In this document: positions 63,701 through 64,000 of the stretch, one piece after another
Position numbering within the stretch: the first letter of the stretch is position 1
Layout: every line of letters starts with the position of its first letter
Source of the DNA: Nipponacmea schrenckii
Taxonomy: Eukaryota > Mollusca > Gastropoda > Lottiidae
NCBI GenBank assembly: GCA_030562195.1
Contig: CM060199.1
Span: forward strand, 15,396,338 to 15,460,337
Reading direction: 5' to 3'
Length of the DNA stretch: 64,000 nt
Notes under the pieces: model-generated
Database searches by the model: none
The model's input: the letters and a program-made list of their open reading frames with translations, nothing else
What the model was told of the DNA's origin: nothing
Translations under genes and position numbers: made by a program

Positions 63701-64000
63701 AACACACCTGGAGTCCCCTTATAAACCGCCTACTATATTTTAATTTCAGACGATAGATTGAGAAATTTTACTGTTTCTGTTTGGCAATATGATCCTGGTC
63801 CTTATATTAAATATAACATGGTGGATAGTGAATACTGTATTTGTGTCAAATACTCAACAATCTTTCCGATACAGATCTTGACAAATTCAACATGTACGAA
63901 AATATGCTTAGGAAGATTTGTGCTGGTAGTTTTGTACTACCAAGAAGTTTTAATACTATGTGAATTACAGATATTTGGTAATATACACAATGGTTGTTCA
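60738..64000 (+). CDS. secreted F-type-lectin-like protein, copy 2 (cut by window end)
   Basis: Exons 60738-60807, 62365-62577, 63750-64000 (continues beyond the window). The signal exon MPFMWIKLVLLNLFGYWNTQ is nearly identical to copy 1. Exon 2 reads NLALHKPTRQTSYYGGNRFS ... PNWLMVDLEDQYEITSIVVL. Exon 3 begins DDRLRNFTVSVWQYDPGPYI and keeps KICLGRFVLVVLYYQEVLIL. Exon lengths and phases equal those of copy 1, so this is a direct tandem paralogue. Substitutions such as LLKP/LHKP and the RAPQDTP/GSSTDTP loop fall in surface loops. The PAN exon, if present, lies outside the window. Confidence 0.88.
61083..61262. repeat. minisatellite of ~17-bp TTTAGGCACA units
   Basis: About ten imperfect units of CATTTAGGCACACT type (TTTAGACACAG, AATTAGGCACA variants) in intron 1 of lectin copy 2. 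Confidence 0.8.
61366..61620. repeat. two tandem-core units in lectin copy 2 intron 1
   Basis: CGTCACCCATGTCCGTCTGT, AATTCTTGACGGATTTTGAC and GATGAACCCTATTGAAAATC match the units of the 20571-22718 element. The end hairpin is degraded. Confidence 0.75.
61761..61866. mobile_element. 106-bp hairpin MITE (TTATAGCACG ends)
   Basis: TTATAGCACGTTTTCATTCG at the left pairs with the right end, which reads back TTATAGCACGTTTACATTCG. Partial extra copies of the GTGCTATAA end lie just upstream (about 61664 and 61690), so this may be a nested or tandem set. Confidence 0.65.
62785..63085. repeat. tandem-core units and element end in lectin copy 2 intron 2
   Basis: Two ATGATCACACCAAATTTCAT units, GGACGGACGGGCGGAC, then a degraded end GCTGCTGCCAGGTGGCGTAA with TTTGCTTGATAAACTATC, which corresponds to the AGATAGCTTGCCAGGCAAGG end of the 29018 element. 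Confidence 0.65.

Overview
This is a 64 kb, AT-rich, intron-rich animal nuclear window. No RNA gene, CRISPR array or bacterial operon is visible. Every protein gene was assembled by hand from GT-AG exons whose phases join. The repeats point to a lophotrochozoan, most likely a mollusc: tRNA-derived SINEs, ~160-bp tandem-core elements with hairpin ends (ends read like ATGTGGGCGTATA), and many small TIR elements. The species is an inference and no species call is made.

Layout. (1) 2633-16945, plus strand: 3' part of a PLEKHG1/2/3-type Rho guanine-nucleotide exchange factor, with DH-PH exons and a last exon of about 3 kb coding a Ser-rich tail. (2) 19559-36940, minus strand, convergent with gene 1: a complete 23-exon glucosidase II alpha subunit (GANAB), 965 codons, with both GH31 catalytic aspartates in place. 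(3) 37866-42069, plus strand, head-to-head with GANAB: a PH-domain protein with a Pro/Gln-rich linker and a Gly/Asp/Tyr-rich tail; its first exon was not found. (4) 42070-49222: gene-poor DNA ending in a three-level nest of DNA elements. (5) 49223-54486, plus strand: a complete 4-exon secreted protein with an F-type-lectin-like (F5/8 C / fucolectin) domain and a PAN/apple-like domain. (6) 54487-60737: gene-poor DNA with a dead pogo/Jerky-type transposase. (7) 60738 to the window end: a tandem paralogue of the lectin, cut off in exon 3.

The two housekeeping-type genes, the PH gene and the lectin pair do not form an obvious pathway. GANAB trims glucose from N-glycans in the ER. The lectins are presumed secreted carbohydrate- or surface-binding proteins.

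The most informative part is 46.3-64 kb. A recent tandem duplication of the lectin gene, with a TTAA-flanked MITE already in its promoter, acts as a before/after comparison that dates several later insertions: two foldback elements, hAT-like elements and a 9-bp-TSD MULE-like MITE. Several of these have readable target-site duplications.
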